From Sedimentitalea sp041224545 (GTDB taxonomy: Bacteria > Pseudomonadota > Alphaproteobacteria > Rhodobacterales > Rhodobacteraceae): a stretch of DNA of 64,000 nt. The translations under genes were made by a program, and so were the position numbers. The DNA lies in NCBI RefSeq assembly GCF_041224545.1, contig NZ_JBGFGP010000108.1, positions 1-64,000 on the forward strand, in the 5' to 3' direction. Below, piece by piece: positions 17,056 through 25,889 of the stretch. The notes below the pieces were generated by a model. The model saw only the letters and a list, made by a program, of their open reading frames with translations. It was not told where the DNA came from and made no database searches. How positions within the stretch are numbered: position 1 is the stretch's first letter; every line of letters begins with the position of its first letter.

Positions 17056-19833
17056 TTACTCGGCTGCGGCCTTGGCGATGGCCTCGACACGAACGGCCGA
17101 GAATTTGAATTCCGGGATCTTGCCATAGGGGTCGATCGCCGGATTGGTCAGCACGTTCGCCGCCGCCTCGACATAGGCGAAGGGAACAAAGACCATGTCT
17201 TCGGAAACGGCCCGATCGGCGCGGGCCATGATGTCGATGCTGCCCCGCCGGGTGGTCAGGCGGATCATTTCGCCCGGGCTCACACCCAGATCGCGCAGCG
17301 TTTTGGGGTGCAGAGAGCAGTTTGCCTCGGGTTCCACCGCGTCCAGCACGCTGGCGCGGCGGGTCATCGACCCGGTGTGCCAATGTTCGAGCTGCCGACC
17401 GGTGGTCATGATCATCGGATAAGTCTCGTCCGGCGCCTCGTCCGGCGGGATCACGGCGGCGGGCGTGAATTTCGCCCGCCCCTCGGGGCGCGGGAAACCG
17501 TCGCCGAACACCACCGCCTGCCCGGGATCGGTCTCTGACAGAGACGGATAGGTCACGGTCTCGGTCTTGAGCCGTTCCCATGTGATGTTGTCGAGCGACT
17601 TCATCACCAGTTTCATCTCGTCAAAGACTTCGCTGACCTCGGAATAATCCCAGGGCAGCCCCAGACGCTGGGCCAGATCGACGGTGATCTGCCAGTCCTC
17701 GCGCGCCTCGCCCGGAGGCGCCACGGCAGGGCGTACCCGCTGGACCTGGCGATTGGTGTTGCTGACCGTGCCGTTCTTTTCATAGAGCGCCGACGCCGGC
17801 AGGATCACATCGGCGAAATTGGCGGTCTCGGTCAGGAAAATATCCTGCACGACCAAATGTTCCAGCCGGGCAAAGGCGTCGCGGGCATGCTCGACGTCCG
17901 GATCGGACATCGCCGGGTTTTCGCCCTGTATGTACATGCCCTTGATATTGCCGGCATAAACCTGATCGACGATCTCGGTCACGGTCAGGCCCTTCTTGTT
18001 GGACCAGTCCTCGTCGCGACCCCAGACTCCAAAGATGTCCTCGCGCACCGCGTCATCCTCGACCGAGCGGTAATCCGGCACGAACATCGGAATGAGACCG
18101 GCATCGGACGCGCCCTGCACATTGTTCTGGCCCCGCAGCGGATGCAGGCCGGTACCCGGCCGACCCACCTGACCCGTCATCAGGGCCAGCGAAATCAGGC
18201 AACGCGAATTGTCGGTGCCGTGGATGTGCTGCGATACGCCCATGCCCCAGAAGATCATCGCCGCCTTGGCCCCGGCAAAGGTGCGCGCGACGTCGCGGAT
18301 CACTTCGGGCGAGATACCGCAGATCGGCTCCATCGCCTCTGGTGTGAACGCTTGCAGGTGTTGCTTTTCCGCCTCCCAATTCTCGGTATAGGCGTCGATA
18401 TACTGCTGGTCATAAAGCCCCTCTTCAACGATCACATGCATGATCGCGTTCAGCATCGACACGTCGGCGCCGGGGCGGAATTGCAACATCTGATAGGCAA
18501 AGCGCTTCATGCCCTGCCCGCGCGGGTCCATGACGATCAGCTTGCCGCCGCGCTTGGTGAACTGTTTGAAATAGGTCGCGGCAACCGGATGATTCTCGAT
18601 CGGGTTGGCACCGATGATGATCGCCACGTCGGCATTCTCGATTTCATTGAAGGTCGCGGTTACCGCACCGGACCCCACATTCTCGATCAGTGCAGAAACC
18701 GACGACGCGTGGCAAAGCCGTGTGCAGTGGTCGACATTGTTGTGCTTGAAACCCTGACGGATCAGCTTCTGGAACAGATAAGCCTCTTCGTTGGTGCATT
18801 TGGCCGAGCCAAAGCCGGCCACCGACTGTCCGCCATGGGCCTGGCGCAGCTTTGACAGGCCACCGGCCGCCGCCTCCATCGCCTCTTCCCACGTGGCTTC
18901 GCGGAAATGGGTCATCAGGTTGCCGGGATCCACATTCAGGCCCTTGGCCGGGGCGTCGTCGCGCCGGATCAGCGGCTTGGTCAACCGATGCGGATGGTGG
19001 ATATAATCGAATCCGAACCGGCCCTTGACGCAAAGACGGCCCTCATTCGCGGGTCCGTTGATGCCTTCGACATATTTGACCCTGCCATCCTTGACCTTGA
19101 GCGAGACCTTGCATCCGACGCCGCAGAACGGGCAGACGCTTTCGGTTTCGCTGTCGTAATCGGCGCTGTCGCCGCGTTGCTGTTCGTCCACCACGGTCGC
19201 GGGCATCAGGGCGCCTGTCGGACAGGCCTGAACGCATTCACCGCAGGCCACACAGGTCGAAGCGCCCATCGGATCGGCAAAATCAAAGGTCGGATAGGCA
19301 TCGTGCCCCCGCCCCGACATGCCGATCACGTCGTTCACCTGCACTTCGCGGCAGGCACGCACGCACAGGCCGCATTGGATGCACGCATCCAGATTGACGC
19401 TCATCGCGACATGGCTGTCATCCAGCAGGGGTATCCGGCCCTCTTCCAGCCTGGGAAAACGGCTGGCGTCGACGCCGTTCGCCTCGGCCATGTCCCAGAG
19501 ATGCGAGGACTTGTCATGCGCCACGTCCCGCGCGGGCTGGTCCGCGACCAGCAGTTCCATGACCATCTTGCGCGCGCTTTCCGCACGGGGCGTCGCGGTC
19601 TTGACCACCATGCCCTCGACAGGTTCGCGAATACAGGACGCCGCCAAGGTGCGTTCGCCCTCGATCTCGACCATGCAGGCACGACAATTGCCATCCGGGC
19701 GATAGCCCGGCGCCGGTTTGTGACACAGATGCGGGATTCTGAGCCCGCGCCCGTTTGCGACTTCCCAGATCGTCATGCCCGCCTCGGCGGTGACATCCTC
19801 GCCATCCAGATTGAAGGTGACTGTCTCGCCCAT
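17056..19833 (-). CDS. fdh1A: NAD-dependent formate dehydrogenase alpha subunit (Fdh1A-type, molybdo- or tungsto-enzyme)
   Basis: A 925-residue bis-MGD oxidoreductase. Domain order: 2Fe-2S ferredoxin (Cys37, 50, 53, 67), two 4Fe-4S clusters (CIQCGLCVRAC at 151-161, CVACGECVQAC at 194-204), then the FdhF/NapA-type catalytic part with CPFCGVGC (234-241). The catalytic residue is Cys374 in DHCTRLCH, not selenocysteine. Unlike the second alpha subunit in this window, the His-Cys3 motif expected near residue 105-120 is missing. Together with the fused NuoEF-type partner it resembles Methylobacterium FDH1, known as a tungsten enzyme. It oxidises formate to CO2 with NAD in the cytoplasm. fhs follows at 27 bp. 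Confidence 0.9.
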   Translation of the reverse strand: MGETVTFNLDGEDVTAEAGMTIWEVANGRGLRIPHLCHKPAPGYRPDGNCRACMVEIEGERTLAASCIREPVEGMVVKTATPRAESARKMVMELLVADQPARDVAHDKSSHLWDMAEANGVDASRFPRLEEGRIPLLDDSHVAMSVNLDACIQCGLCVRACREVQVNDVIGMSGRGHDAYPTFDFADPMGASTCVACGECVQACPTGALMPATVVDEQQRGDSADYDSETESVCPFCGVGCKVSLKVKDGRVKYVEGINGPANEGRLCVKGRFGFDYIHHPHRLTKPLIRRDDAPAKGLNVDPGNLMTHFREATWEEAMEAAAGGLSKLRQAHGGQSVAGFGSAKCTNEEAYLFQKLIRQGFKHNNVDHCTRLCHASSVSALIENVGSGAVTATFNEIENADVAIIIGANPIENHPVAATYFKQFTKRGGKLIVMDPRGQGMKRFAYQMLQFRPGADVSMLNAIMHVIVEEGLYDQQYIDAYTENWEAEKQHLQAFTPEAMEPICGISPEVIRDVARTFAGAKAAMIFWGMGVSQHIHGTDNSRCLISLALMTGQVGRPGTGLHPLRGQNNVQGASDAGLIPMFVPDYRSVEDDAVREDIFGVWGRDEDWSNKKGLTVTEIVDQVYAGNIKGMYIQGENPAMSDPDVEHARDAFARLEHLVVQDIFLTETANFADVILPASALYEKNGTVSNTNRQVQRVRPAVAPPGEAREDWQITVDLAQRLGLPWDYSEVSEVFDEMKLVMKSLDNITWERLKTETVTYPSLSETDPGQAVVFGDGFPRPEGRAKFTPAAVIPPDEAPDETYPMIMTTGRQLEHWHTGSMTRRASVLDAVEPEANCSLHPKTLRDLGVSPGEMIRLTTRRGSIDIMARADRAVSEDMVFVPFAYVEAAANVLTNPAIDPYGKIPEFKFSAVRVEAIAKAAAE

Positions 19834-19836
19834 CGC

Positions 19837-21519
19837 TCAGATCTCCTCCGGGAAATGTTTCATCGTCAGACGGATCGGGTTCGGCGCGGCCTGTCCCAGC
19901 CCACAGATCGAGGCATCGACCATCGTCTGGCTCAGTTCTTCCAGCAGGTCCGTATCCCACCGCTCGGCCTGCATCAGCTTGACCGCCTTTTCGCACCCCG
20001 CCCGGCATGGCGTGCACTGGCCACAGCTTTCGTCCTCGAAAAACCGCAGCATGTTCAGTGCCGCCCCGCGCGCCGAATCCTGATCCGACAGGACCACCAC
20101 CGCAGCCGAGCCGATAAAGCTGCCGTGAGGCTGCAACGTGTCAAAATCCAGCGGCACATCGTCCATTGATGCGGGCAACAACCCGGATGACGGGCCGCCC
20201 GGCTGGTAGGCTTTGAACGCGTGTCCATCCAGCATGCCGCCGGCTGCCGCGATGATGTCGGTGATCGTCGATCCGGCGGGCAACAGGTGCACACCCGGGT
20301 TTTTCACCCGCCCCGAGACCGAGTAGGACCGCAACCCCTTGCGCCCGTTCTTTTCCACGCCGGACAGGATCTGTGGGCCTTCGCGGCAGACCCGCGCGAT
20401 CCAGTAGAGCGTTTCGACATTGTGAACGAGGGTCGGACGACCAAACACGCCGACCTGCGCCACGAATGGCGGGCGATGGCGCGGAATGCCGCGCTTGCCC
20501 TCGATCGATTCGATCATCGCGCTTTCTTCGCCGCAGATATAGGCGCCCGCACCGCGTCGCAGTTCGACAAATCCCTTTTCGATCAGTCCCTTGCTCTCAA
20601 GCGCCTCGATTTCCTTTCGCAAGATCTCGATCACGGCCGGGTATTCGTCGCGCATGTAGATAAAGCAACGATCCGCCTCGACCGCCCAGGCGGCTATCAG
20701 CATTCCCTCAAGGAAAAGATGTGGAGTGCGTTCCAGATAGAACCGATCCTTGAAAGTGCCCGGTTCGCCTTCGTCGCCGTTCACCGCAAGATAACGAAGG
20801 CCGGTTTCGGCGCGCACGAAGCCCCATTTCTTGCCCGAGGGAAACCCCGCACCGCCAAGCCCGCGCAGGCCGGCAGAAAGCAGCATGTCCTGCACGGCTT
20901 CCCAGTCGCCACCCGAGCGCAACGCTGCGAGCCGGTCATATCCGCCCTGAGCGGTATAGGCATCGAGTGTTTCGTATTCCGGAATCTGCGCCTTGGTCTC
21001 GCCAGCGGCAATCGCCGCCTTCACCTTGTCCGGATCCGCATGGTCAATATGACGATGGCCCAGTTCCAGCACCGGCGCGGTATCGCAACGCCCCATGCAC
21101 GGCGCCCGCAGAACGCGAACCTGCGACGGGTCGAGCCCGTTTTCCAGCGCCTGCCTGAGCTGCCCTGCCCCCGCCAGTTCACAGGACAGCGAATCGCATA
21201 CCCGGATCGTCAACGCCGGAGGCGGTGTCTCGCCTTCCTTGACGACGTCGAAATGGGCATAAAATGTCGCAACCTCGTAGATTTCGGCCATGGATAGTCG
21301 CATTTCCTCCGCCAGCGCCCGTAAATGCGTGGCAGAGAGGTGCCCGAAGCGGTCCTGAATGAGGTGCAGGTACTCGATCAGCAGGTCACGGCGACGCGGC
21401 TCTTCTCCGAGGAGGTCACGGATTTCGATAAGAGACTCATCGTCGTACTGACGCCCCTTCGGCGTGCGCCGCCCCTTGCCACGGCCAGACTTCCAGATAC
21501 CGACGTCATCAAGCGACAT
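19837..21519 (-). CDS. fdh1B: Formate dehydrogenase beta subunit, fused NuoE-NuoF type
   Basis: A 560-residue diaphorase subunit. Residues 25-160 are a NuoE-like thioredoxin fold with the 2Fe-2S ligands Cys108, 113, 141 and 145; residues 200-560 are NuoF-like with LRGLGGAGFPSGKKWG (NAD/FMN), GDEGEPGTFKDR, and the 4Fe-4S motif ESCGQCTPCRAGC near the end. It passes electrons from the alpha subunit to NAD. The fused E-F layout is that of Methylobacterium Fdh1B. It is 3 nt upstream of fdh1A and heads the operon fdh1B-fdh1A-fhs. Confidence 0.92.
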   Translation of the reverse strand: MSLDDVGIWKSGRGKGRRTPKGRQYDDESLIEIRDLLGEEPRRRDLLIEYLHLIQDRFGHLSATHLRALAEEMRLSMAEIYEVATFYAHFDVVKEGETPPPALTIRVCDSLSCELAGAGQLRQALENGLDPSQVRVLRAPCMGRCDTAPVLELGHRHIDHADPDKVKAAIAAGETKAQIPEYETLDAYTAQGGYDRLAALRSGGDWEAVQDMLLSAGLRGLGGAGFPSGKKWGFVRAETGLRYLAVNGDEGEPGTFKDRFYLERTPHLFLEGMLIAAWAVEADRCFIYMRDEYPAVIEILRKEIEALESKGLIEKGFVELRRGAGAYICGEESAMIESIEGKRGIPRHRPPFVAQVGVFGRPTLVHNVETLYWIARVCREGPQILSGVEKNGRKGLRSYSVSGRVKNPGVHLLPAGSTITDIIAAAGGMLDGHAFKAYQPGGPSSGLLPASMDDVPLDFDTLQPHGSFIGSAAVVVLSDQDSARGAALNMLRFFEDESCGQCTPCRAGCEKAVKLMQAERWDTDLLEELSQTMVDASICGLGQAAPNPIRLTMKHFPEEI

Positions 21520-21928
21520 GCCTCTTCGTCCCTCCCGGCTTCAAGCAATTCGATATTCCTTATAATCAAGTTATTTTACTATCCGTCAACACGAAGTTTT
21601 ACAAAAATTCCCGGAAACCCGTGACCAAGGACGCAGAACAGAAACAATTTTCCACGATAGGCAACAGAGCCACCCGGCCATCTCCACGGCGACGGCGACC
21701 TGTTGCGGCGGCTTGCTCCAGCGTGGTTTCGGCTTGCAAAGGTTTTGTTTTCAGAAGGCACGATTTCCGGCGATCTCGTTACAGATCAGAATGTCCTCAG
21801 ACATGTCTGCGCAGTTTGCGCTTTAGAACTGAAAACAATGTCGTTAACGTCTCGCTGGCGGTTGCTGCAGCACCTCACGCCCTGCGGTCGATCGGAAAAT
21901 CAACTGGCGAACTACGGCGGATTCTACA
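21520..21928. other. 409-bp divergent intergenic region
   Basis: No gene is supported. The left side (21545-21600) is AT-rich, with ATTCCTTATAATCAAGTTAT, and probably carries the fdh1B promoter read leftwards. The right side leads to the DUF2254 gene. No dyad operator was recognised. Confidence 0.45.
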
Positions 21929-23197
21929 GTGACATCAAAAATAGGCTGGCACCTTTTACGGCAGCTGCGAAAGGTCTGGGTCCGCGTGACCGCATTTGCA
22001 CTGTTGGCAGTCGCGACTGCCGTGCTCGCGCAACTCATTGCGCCACTGATCCCATCGAGTTGGATCATGAAGATCGGCGCCGAGTCAGTCGATCAGGTTC
22101 TGAATATTCTTGCGTCCTCGATGCTGGCGGTCACGACTTTCTCGCTGGCAATCGCCACCTCCGCATTTGCCGCCGCAGCGAGCACTGCAACCCCGCGCGC
22201 GACCGCGCTTCTTCAGGAGGACCCGACTGCACAAAATGTTCTGGCAACATTTCTCGGCGCGTTTCTGTTCAGCCTGGTGGGGATCATTGCGCTCCAGGCG
22301 GGATACTACAGCAGTGCCGGACGACTTGTCCTGTTCATCGTGACGGTGATCGTGATCGGGCTGGTCGTCGTGACATTGCTGCGCTGGATCAGCCACCTGA
22401 TGTCCTTCGGCAGAATGGGCGATACGCTGGACCGCGTCGAATCGGCTGCGATCAACTCGCTCGAGAACCGGCTTGCGACCCCCTATCTGCGGGGGCGCCC
22501 CCTGATCTCGGACATTCCCAGCAGTTGCGTGCCCCTGCTGTCCGACGAGGCCGGATACGTGCTGCATGTGGATATGGGCGAACTCAATACCATCGCCAAG
22601 GTCTTGCAGTGTAAGATATGGCTACGCGCGCTGCCCGGGTCGTTCGTGCACCAGGCGCGTGCGCTGATCTACATCGACCGCGAAATACAGGACGACGATC
22701 TGGTGAAACGCCTTCGCGACGCATTCACCATCGGCACGGAACGCAGCTTTGAGCAGGATCCCAGATTCGGATTGATCGTGATATCCGAAATCGCGTCGCG
22801 CGCGCTTTCGCCTGCGGTCAATGACCCCGGAACAGCGATCAGCATTTTAGGACGGGTGGTGCGAATACTCTCGCGGTGGCGCGAGCCAGTGGATGCCGAG
22901 ATTGAATACGACGCTATATTTGTGCCGGCCGTGACGGCAAATGCACTTATCATAGACGCCTTTCGCCCGATTGTCCGCGATGGCGCCGGCTGTATCGAGG
23001 TGCAGATTCGGGTCCAGAAGGCGCTGCAGGCGTTGGCGGCAATCTCACCGGATGTCTTTGCCGAGCCGGCGGCGCAAATGGCTGCGGACGCGCGCGCCCG
23101 CGCGAAGGATAATCTGACCGAAACCGAATACCGGCTGATCGAAGAGGTTCATGTGCAAGCGCCCGAGCAACCGGACGCGCATCGCCGCTCGGCCTGA
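21929..23197 (+). CDS. DUF2254 domain-containing membrane protein
   Basis: A 422-residue protein of the DUF2254 family. Four hydrophobic segments lie in the first 150 residues (VTAFALLAVATAVLAQLI, VLNILASSMLAVTTFSLAIA, NVLATFLGAFLFSLVGIIAL, VLFIVTVIVIGLVVVTLL), followed by a soluble part with the family blocks FGRMGDTLDRVE, EQDPRFGLIVISEIASRALSPAVNDPGTA. The start is a GTG; no strong ribosome-binding site is seen, so a few residues may be misassigned. Function of the family is unknown. It stands alone, divergent from the fdh operon. Confidence 0.85.
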   Translation: MTSKIGWHLLRQLRKVWVRVTAFALLAVATAVLAQLIAPLIPSSWIMKIGAESVDQVLNILASSMLAVTTFSLAIATSAFAAAASTATPRATALLQEDPTAQNVLATFLGAFLFSLVGIIALQAGYYSSAGRLVLFIVTVIVIGLVVVTLLRWISHLMSFGRMGDTLDRVESAAINSLENRLATPYLRGRPLISDIPSSCVPLLSDEAGYVLHVDMGELNTIAKVLQCKIWLRALPGSFVHQARALIYIDREIQDDDLVKRLRDAFTIGTERSFEQDPRFGLIVISEIASRALSPAVNDPGTAISILGRVVRILSRWREPVDAEIEYDAIFVPAVTANALIIDAFRPIVRDGAGCIEVQIRVQKALQALAAISPDVFAEPAAQMAADARARAKDNLTETEYRLIEEVHVQAPEQPDAHRRSA

Positions 23198-23390
23198 GCG
23201 ACAGCGGGAAACAGCCCGTTTCCGAACCATGCGTTGACTGGCACGCACATGCCGGTGCGCCGTGACGGGAGTTCTTTGTCTCGCAAACGGCCAAGGCGCT
23301 GGCTGATGGTTCCTGACCATTCTTCGGCGAGATGTTTCCGACAAGCGATTGTTGTCTTGCATCCTGTTCTGGCTTACGGGATAAGAATGA

Positions 23391-23409
23391 AATGTTATAA
23401 AGTATCATT
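23391..23409. promoter_or_regulatory. Zur-like operator upstream of the CobW gene
   Basis: The 19-mer AATGTTATA-A-AGTATCATT is an imperfect palindrome (6 of 9 positions paired) of the form of alphaproteobacterial Zur boxes, 109 bp before the CobW-family start. The surrounding 320-bp region (23198-23517) has no gene. Control by zinc-responsive Zur is an inference from motif and gene content. Confidence 0.5.
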
Positions 23410-23517
23410 CTTGATTGCCGCGACCTGCGTGATGGGTTCGGGCAGATCGACCGGATGCATCACACAGCCACACGTGTCGCGCGACACGCACACCGCAGAA
23501 CAGATGGAACTGACCAA

Positions 23518-24723
23518 ATGACCGACACACGCCTCCCTGTCACCGTCCTCTCCGGGTTTCTCGGCGCGGGCAAGACGACGCTTCTGAACCGGGTTCTCAA
23601 CAACCGCGACGGGCGACGCGTGGCCGTCATTGTCAACGATATGTCCGAGGTGAATATCGATGCCGATCTCGTCCGCGCGGATACCGAACTGTCGCGCACC
23701 GACGAAACGCTGGTCGAAATGTCCAACGGCTGCATTTGCTGTACCCTGCGTGACGATCTGTTGCAGGAGGTGAGAAAGCTCGCCGCCGAAGGCCGGTTCG
23801 ACTATCTGCTGATCGAATCCACAGGAATCTCCGAACCGCTCCCCGTCGCCACCACATTCGAATTTCGCGACGAGGCCGGTGCGAGCCTGTCGGACATCAC
23901 GCGCCTTGACACCATGGTAACGGTCGTTGACGCGGTGAACCTTCTGAACGATTACACCAGCCATGATTTCCTGCGTGACCGGGGCGAGACATTGGGAAGC
24001 GACGACGCGCGCACCCTCGTTCACCTGCTGACCGACCAGATCGAATTCGCGGATGTGATCATACTCAACAAGGTGTCCGATGCAGACCCGCAAAAGGTGG
24101 ATGCCGCGCGCAAAATCATCCGCAGCCTGAATGCCGATGCCCGGATCATCGAAACCGATCATTCAGAAGTGGCACCGGAGGCGATACTCGACACCGGACT
24201 GTTCGACTTTGAAAAGGCGCATCAACACCCGATGTGGGCCAGGGAACTGTACGGGTTCGCCGATCACGTACCGGAAACCGAGGAATATGGCGTCGGGTCA
24301 TTCGTCTATCGTGCGCGGCGTCCGTTTGATCCGTCGCGCATCATGGACGTGCTGAACGGAGACCTGCCGGGGGTCATTCGCGCCAAGGGACATTTCTGGA
24401 TCGCAACACGACCGGACTGGGTCGCGGAGTTCTCACTTGCCGGGGCGTTGTCGTCGGTCACGCCGCTTGGACAATGGTGGGCGTCCATTCCACACGACCG
24501 CCATCCTGACCACGAGAGCGCCCGGGCCTATCTGGCCCGGCATTGGCAGGAACCCTGGGGCGATCGGCGTCAGGAGATCGTTTTCATCGGTGCCGGCATC
24601 GACTGGCCGGTCCTGAAGTCTCGGCTTGACGAGGCGCTGCTGCCTGAAAACCTGGCGCCGTCGCCGGACATGCTGCCCGACCTGCCGGACCCGTTTCCCG
24701 TCTGGCGGAGGGCCGCGGCTTGA
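23518..24723 (+). CDS. CobW/COG0523-family GTP-binding metallochaperone
   Basis: A 401-residue G3E P-loop GTPase. The Walker A loop is GFLGAGKTTL (13-22), the metal-binding CxCC motif is CICC at 72-75, followed by ESTGISEPLPVATTF and the NKVSDAD guanine-specificity motif. The C-terminal CobW domain contains VIRAKGHFWIATRP and FIGAGIDW. I start it at ATG 23518; an in-frame ATG at 23455 adds a non-conserved stretch. Members of this branch (ZigA/ZNG type) are thought to pass zinc to target proteins under zinc shortage. A Zur-like box upstream and the coupled DUF1826 gene fit that role. Confidence 0.9.
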   Translation: MTDTRLPVTVLSGFLGAGKTTLLNRVLNNRDGRRVAVIVNDMSEVNIDADLVRADTELSRTDETLVEMSNGCICCTLRDDLLQEVRKLAAEGRFDYLLIESTGISEPLPVATTFEFRDEAGASLSDITRLDTMVTVVDAVNLLNDYTSHDFLRDRGETLGSDDARTLVHLLTDQIEFADVIILNKVSDADPQKVDAARKIIRSLNADARIIETDHSEVAPEAILDTGLFDFEKAHQHPMWARELYGFADHVPETEEYGVGSFVYRARRPFDPSRIMDVLNGDLPGVIRAKGHFWIATRPDWVAEFSLAGALSSVTPLGQWWASIPHDRHPDHESARAYLARHWQEPWGDRRQEIVFIGAGIDWPVLKSRLDEALLPENLAPSPDMLPDLPDPFPVWRRAAA

Positions 24724-25349
24724 CACTGCACCGACCCATCGACGCCGGAATGCCGCCGGGCGTTCTGATGGTCAGCGACCGCGAGGATTTCGGCGCCATC
24801 CGGTCACCGGGAATCGAAGCCATGATCTGGCAGCGCCGCCCGCACGCTGCGCTGCAAACGTGGCTAGACGGTCTCGAACCCGGATTGCTGCCACGAATGC
24901 GGGTCACGCTGCGGCCCGGGCAGATCCGCGCGACCCTGACCGAGACATTCCTTTGCGCCGGTCTGCCAGCGGTTCCTGAACGCAGCCTGCTGATCGATGA
25001 CATCACGTTTCTGGCCGATGTTTTTTCGCAAACGATGTGCGCGCGATGGCTGCGCCTGCGACTGGATGTTGTCGATACCAACGCCTGTCGCCGCTTCCAC
25101 GTCGATCGGGTAACGGCCCGGCTGGTCTGTACCTATCGCGGTACCGGGACCCAATACGGAGTCTCGCCGGCGGGAGAGCCGGACGTCATTCACACCGTTC
25201 CCACCGGCGCGCCGTTTGTCATGCGCGGCACGCTCTGGCCGGCGGGAGCGAACCACGATCTGCGGCACCGTTCCCCACCTGTCGCGGGCACCGGCGAAAC
25301 ACGACTTGTACTGGTCCTCGACCCGGTGACTGATCCGGAGGAAGGGTGA
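24720..25349 (+). CDS. DUF1826 domain-containing protein
   Basis: A 209-residue protein of the DUF1826 family; landmarks are the FLADVFSQTMCARWLRLRLD helix, the RRFHVDRVTARLVCTYRGTGTQ core with a His-Asp pair, and the HRSPPVAGTGETRLVLVLDP end. It appears to begin with TTG at 24720, overlapping the CobW stop. The function is unknown; genes of this family often travel with COG0523 GTPases in zinc-responsive units, which is the arrangement here. Confidence 0.85.
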   Translation: MTLHRPIDAGMPPGVLMVSDREDFGAIRSPGIEAMIWQRRPHAALQTWLDGLEPGLLPRMRVTLRPGQIRATLTETFLCAGLPAVPERSLLIDDITFLADVFSQTMCARWLRLRLDVVDTNACRRFHVDRVTARLVCTYRGTGTQYGVSPAGEPDVIHTVPTGAPFVMRGTLWPAGANHDLRHRSPPVAGTGETRLVLVLDPVTDPEEG

Positions 25350-25642
25350 TGAGCCGCAACATGTCATCGACCCTGCGCCGCCGTTTTCGTCCGGACCCGA
25401 TGCGTGCCTTTGACAGCCTGCCACGACCGTTGCGCGCCTGGATGGCACAGGCCGCCTTGCCATGGTCGCCGGCATCCTGCCACCGGCTCTGGCAGAAAGC
25501 GCGCTCCGAGGGCGCCAGCCTTGACAGCATTCTCGAACGTCTCGACCAAGCAGAGGCCCGCACACTTGCGCGCGACGGGCTTGCATTGCCGCCCTCCCCT
25601 CTCGAAAGTCAGCGACACCGTCAATCCCGAGGCGACGCCTGA
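25349..25642 (+). CDS. DUF6525-family small protein
   Basis: A 97-residue basic protein starting at the ATG that overlaps the DUF1826 stop (TGATG). The pattern SSTLRRRF..DPMRAFDSLPRPLRAWMAQAALPWS matches small Rhodobacterales proteins of the DUF6525 type. Function unknown. Third gene of the CobW-DUF1826 unit. Confidence 0.72.
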   Translation: MSRNMSSTLRRRFRPDPMRAFDSLPRPLRAWMAQAALPWSPASCHRLWQKARSEGASLDSILERLDQAEARTLARDGLALPPSPLESQRHRQSRGDA

Positions 25643-25889
25643 CATGGCCGAAACGCAGTCGCGAACCCGGAACCGTCTGCCCGGTCGGCGTTGCGCGTTC
25701 GGGAGACACACCTGCATCCGTCATGACGACCGGTCCCGATCCGCTGGATGACATCCGGGCGCGACACTGGTAGCAGAATATCGAGCCGGCGATCTTGCGG
25801 ATGCCGCGCCTCGCGGCAAGCGATATTGTCCGCAGGAGAGAATTCACGAAACCGCGCTGCCCGTTGGCGAGGCGGAACGGGAGGGAACG

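Noticed and set aside
15883..17538. A 551-codon + strand open frame across fhs and the end of fdh1A
   Set aside because: It runs through two recognised - strand genes and the gap between them and has no domain signature.
23234..23521. A 95-codon ORF upstream of the CobW gene
   Set aside because: No family similarity, and it covers the Zur-like box and the promoter region of the CobW gene.
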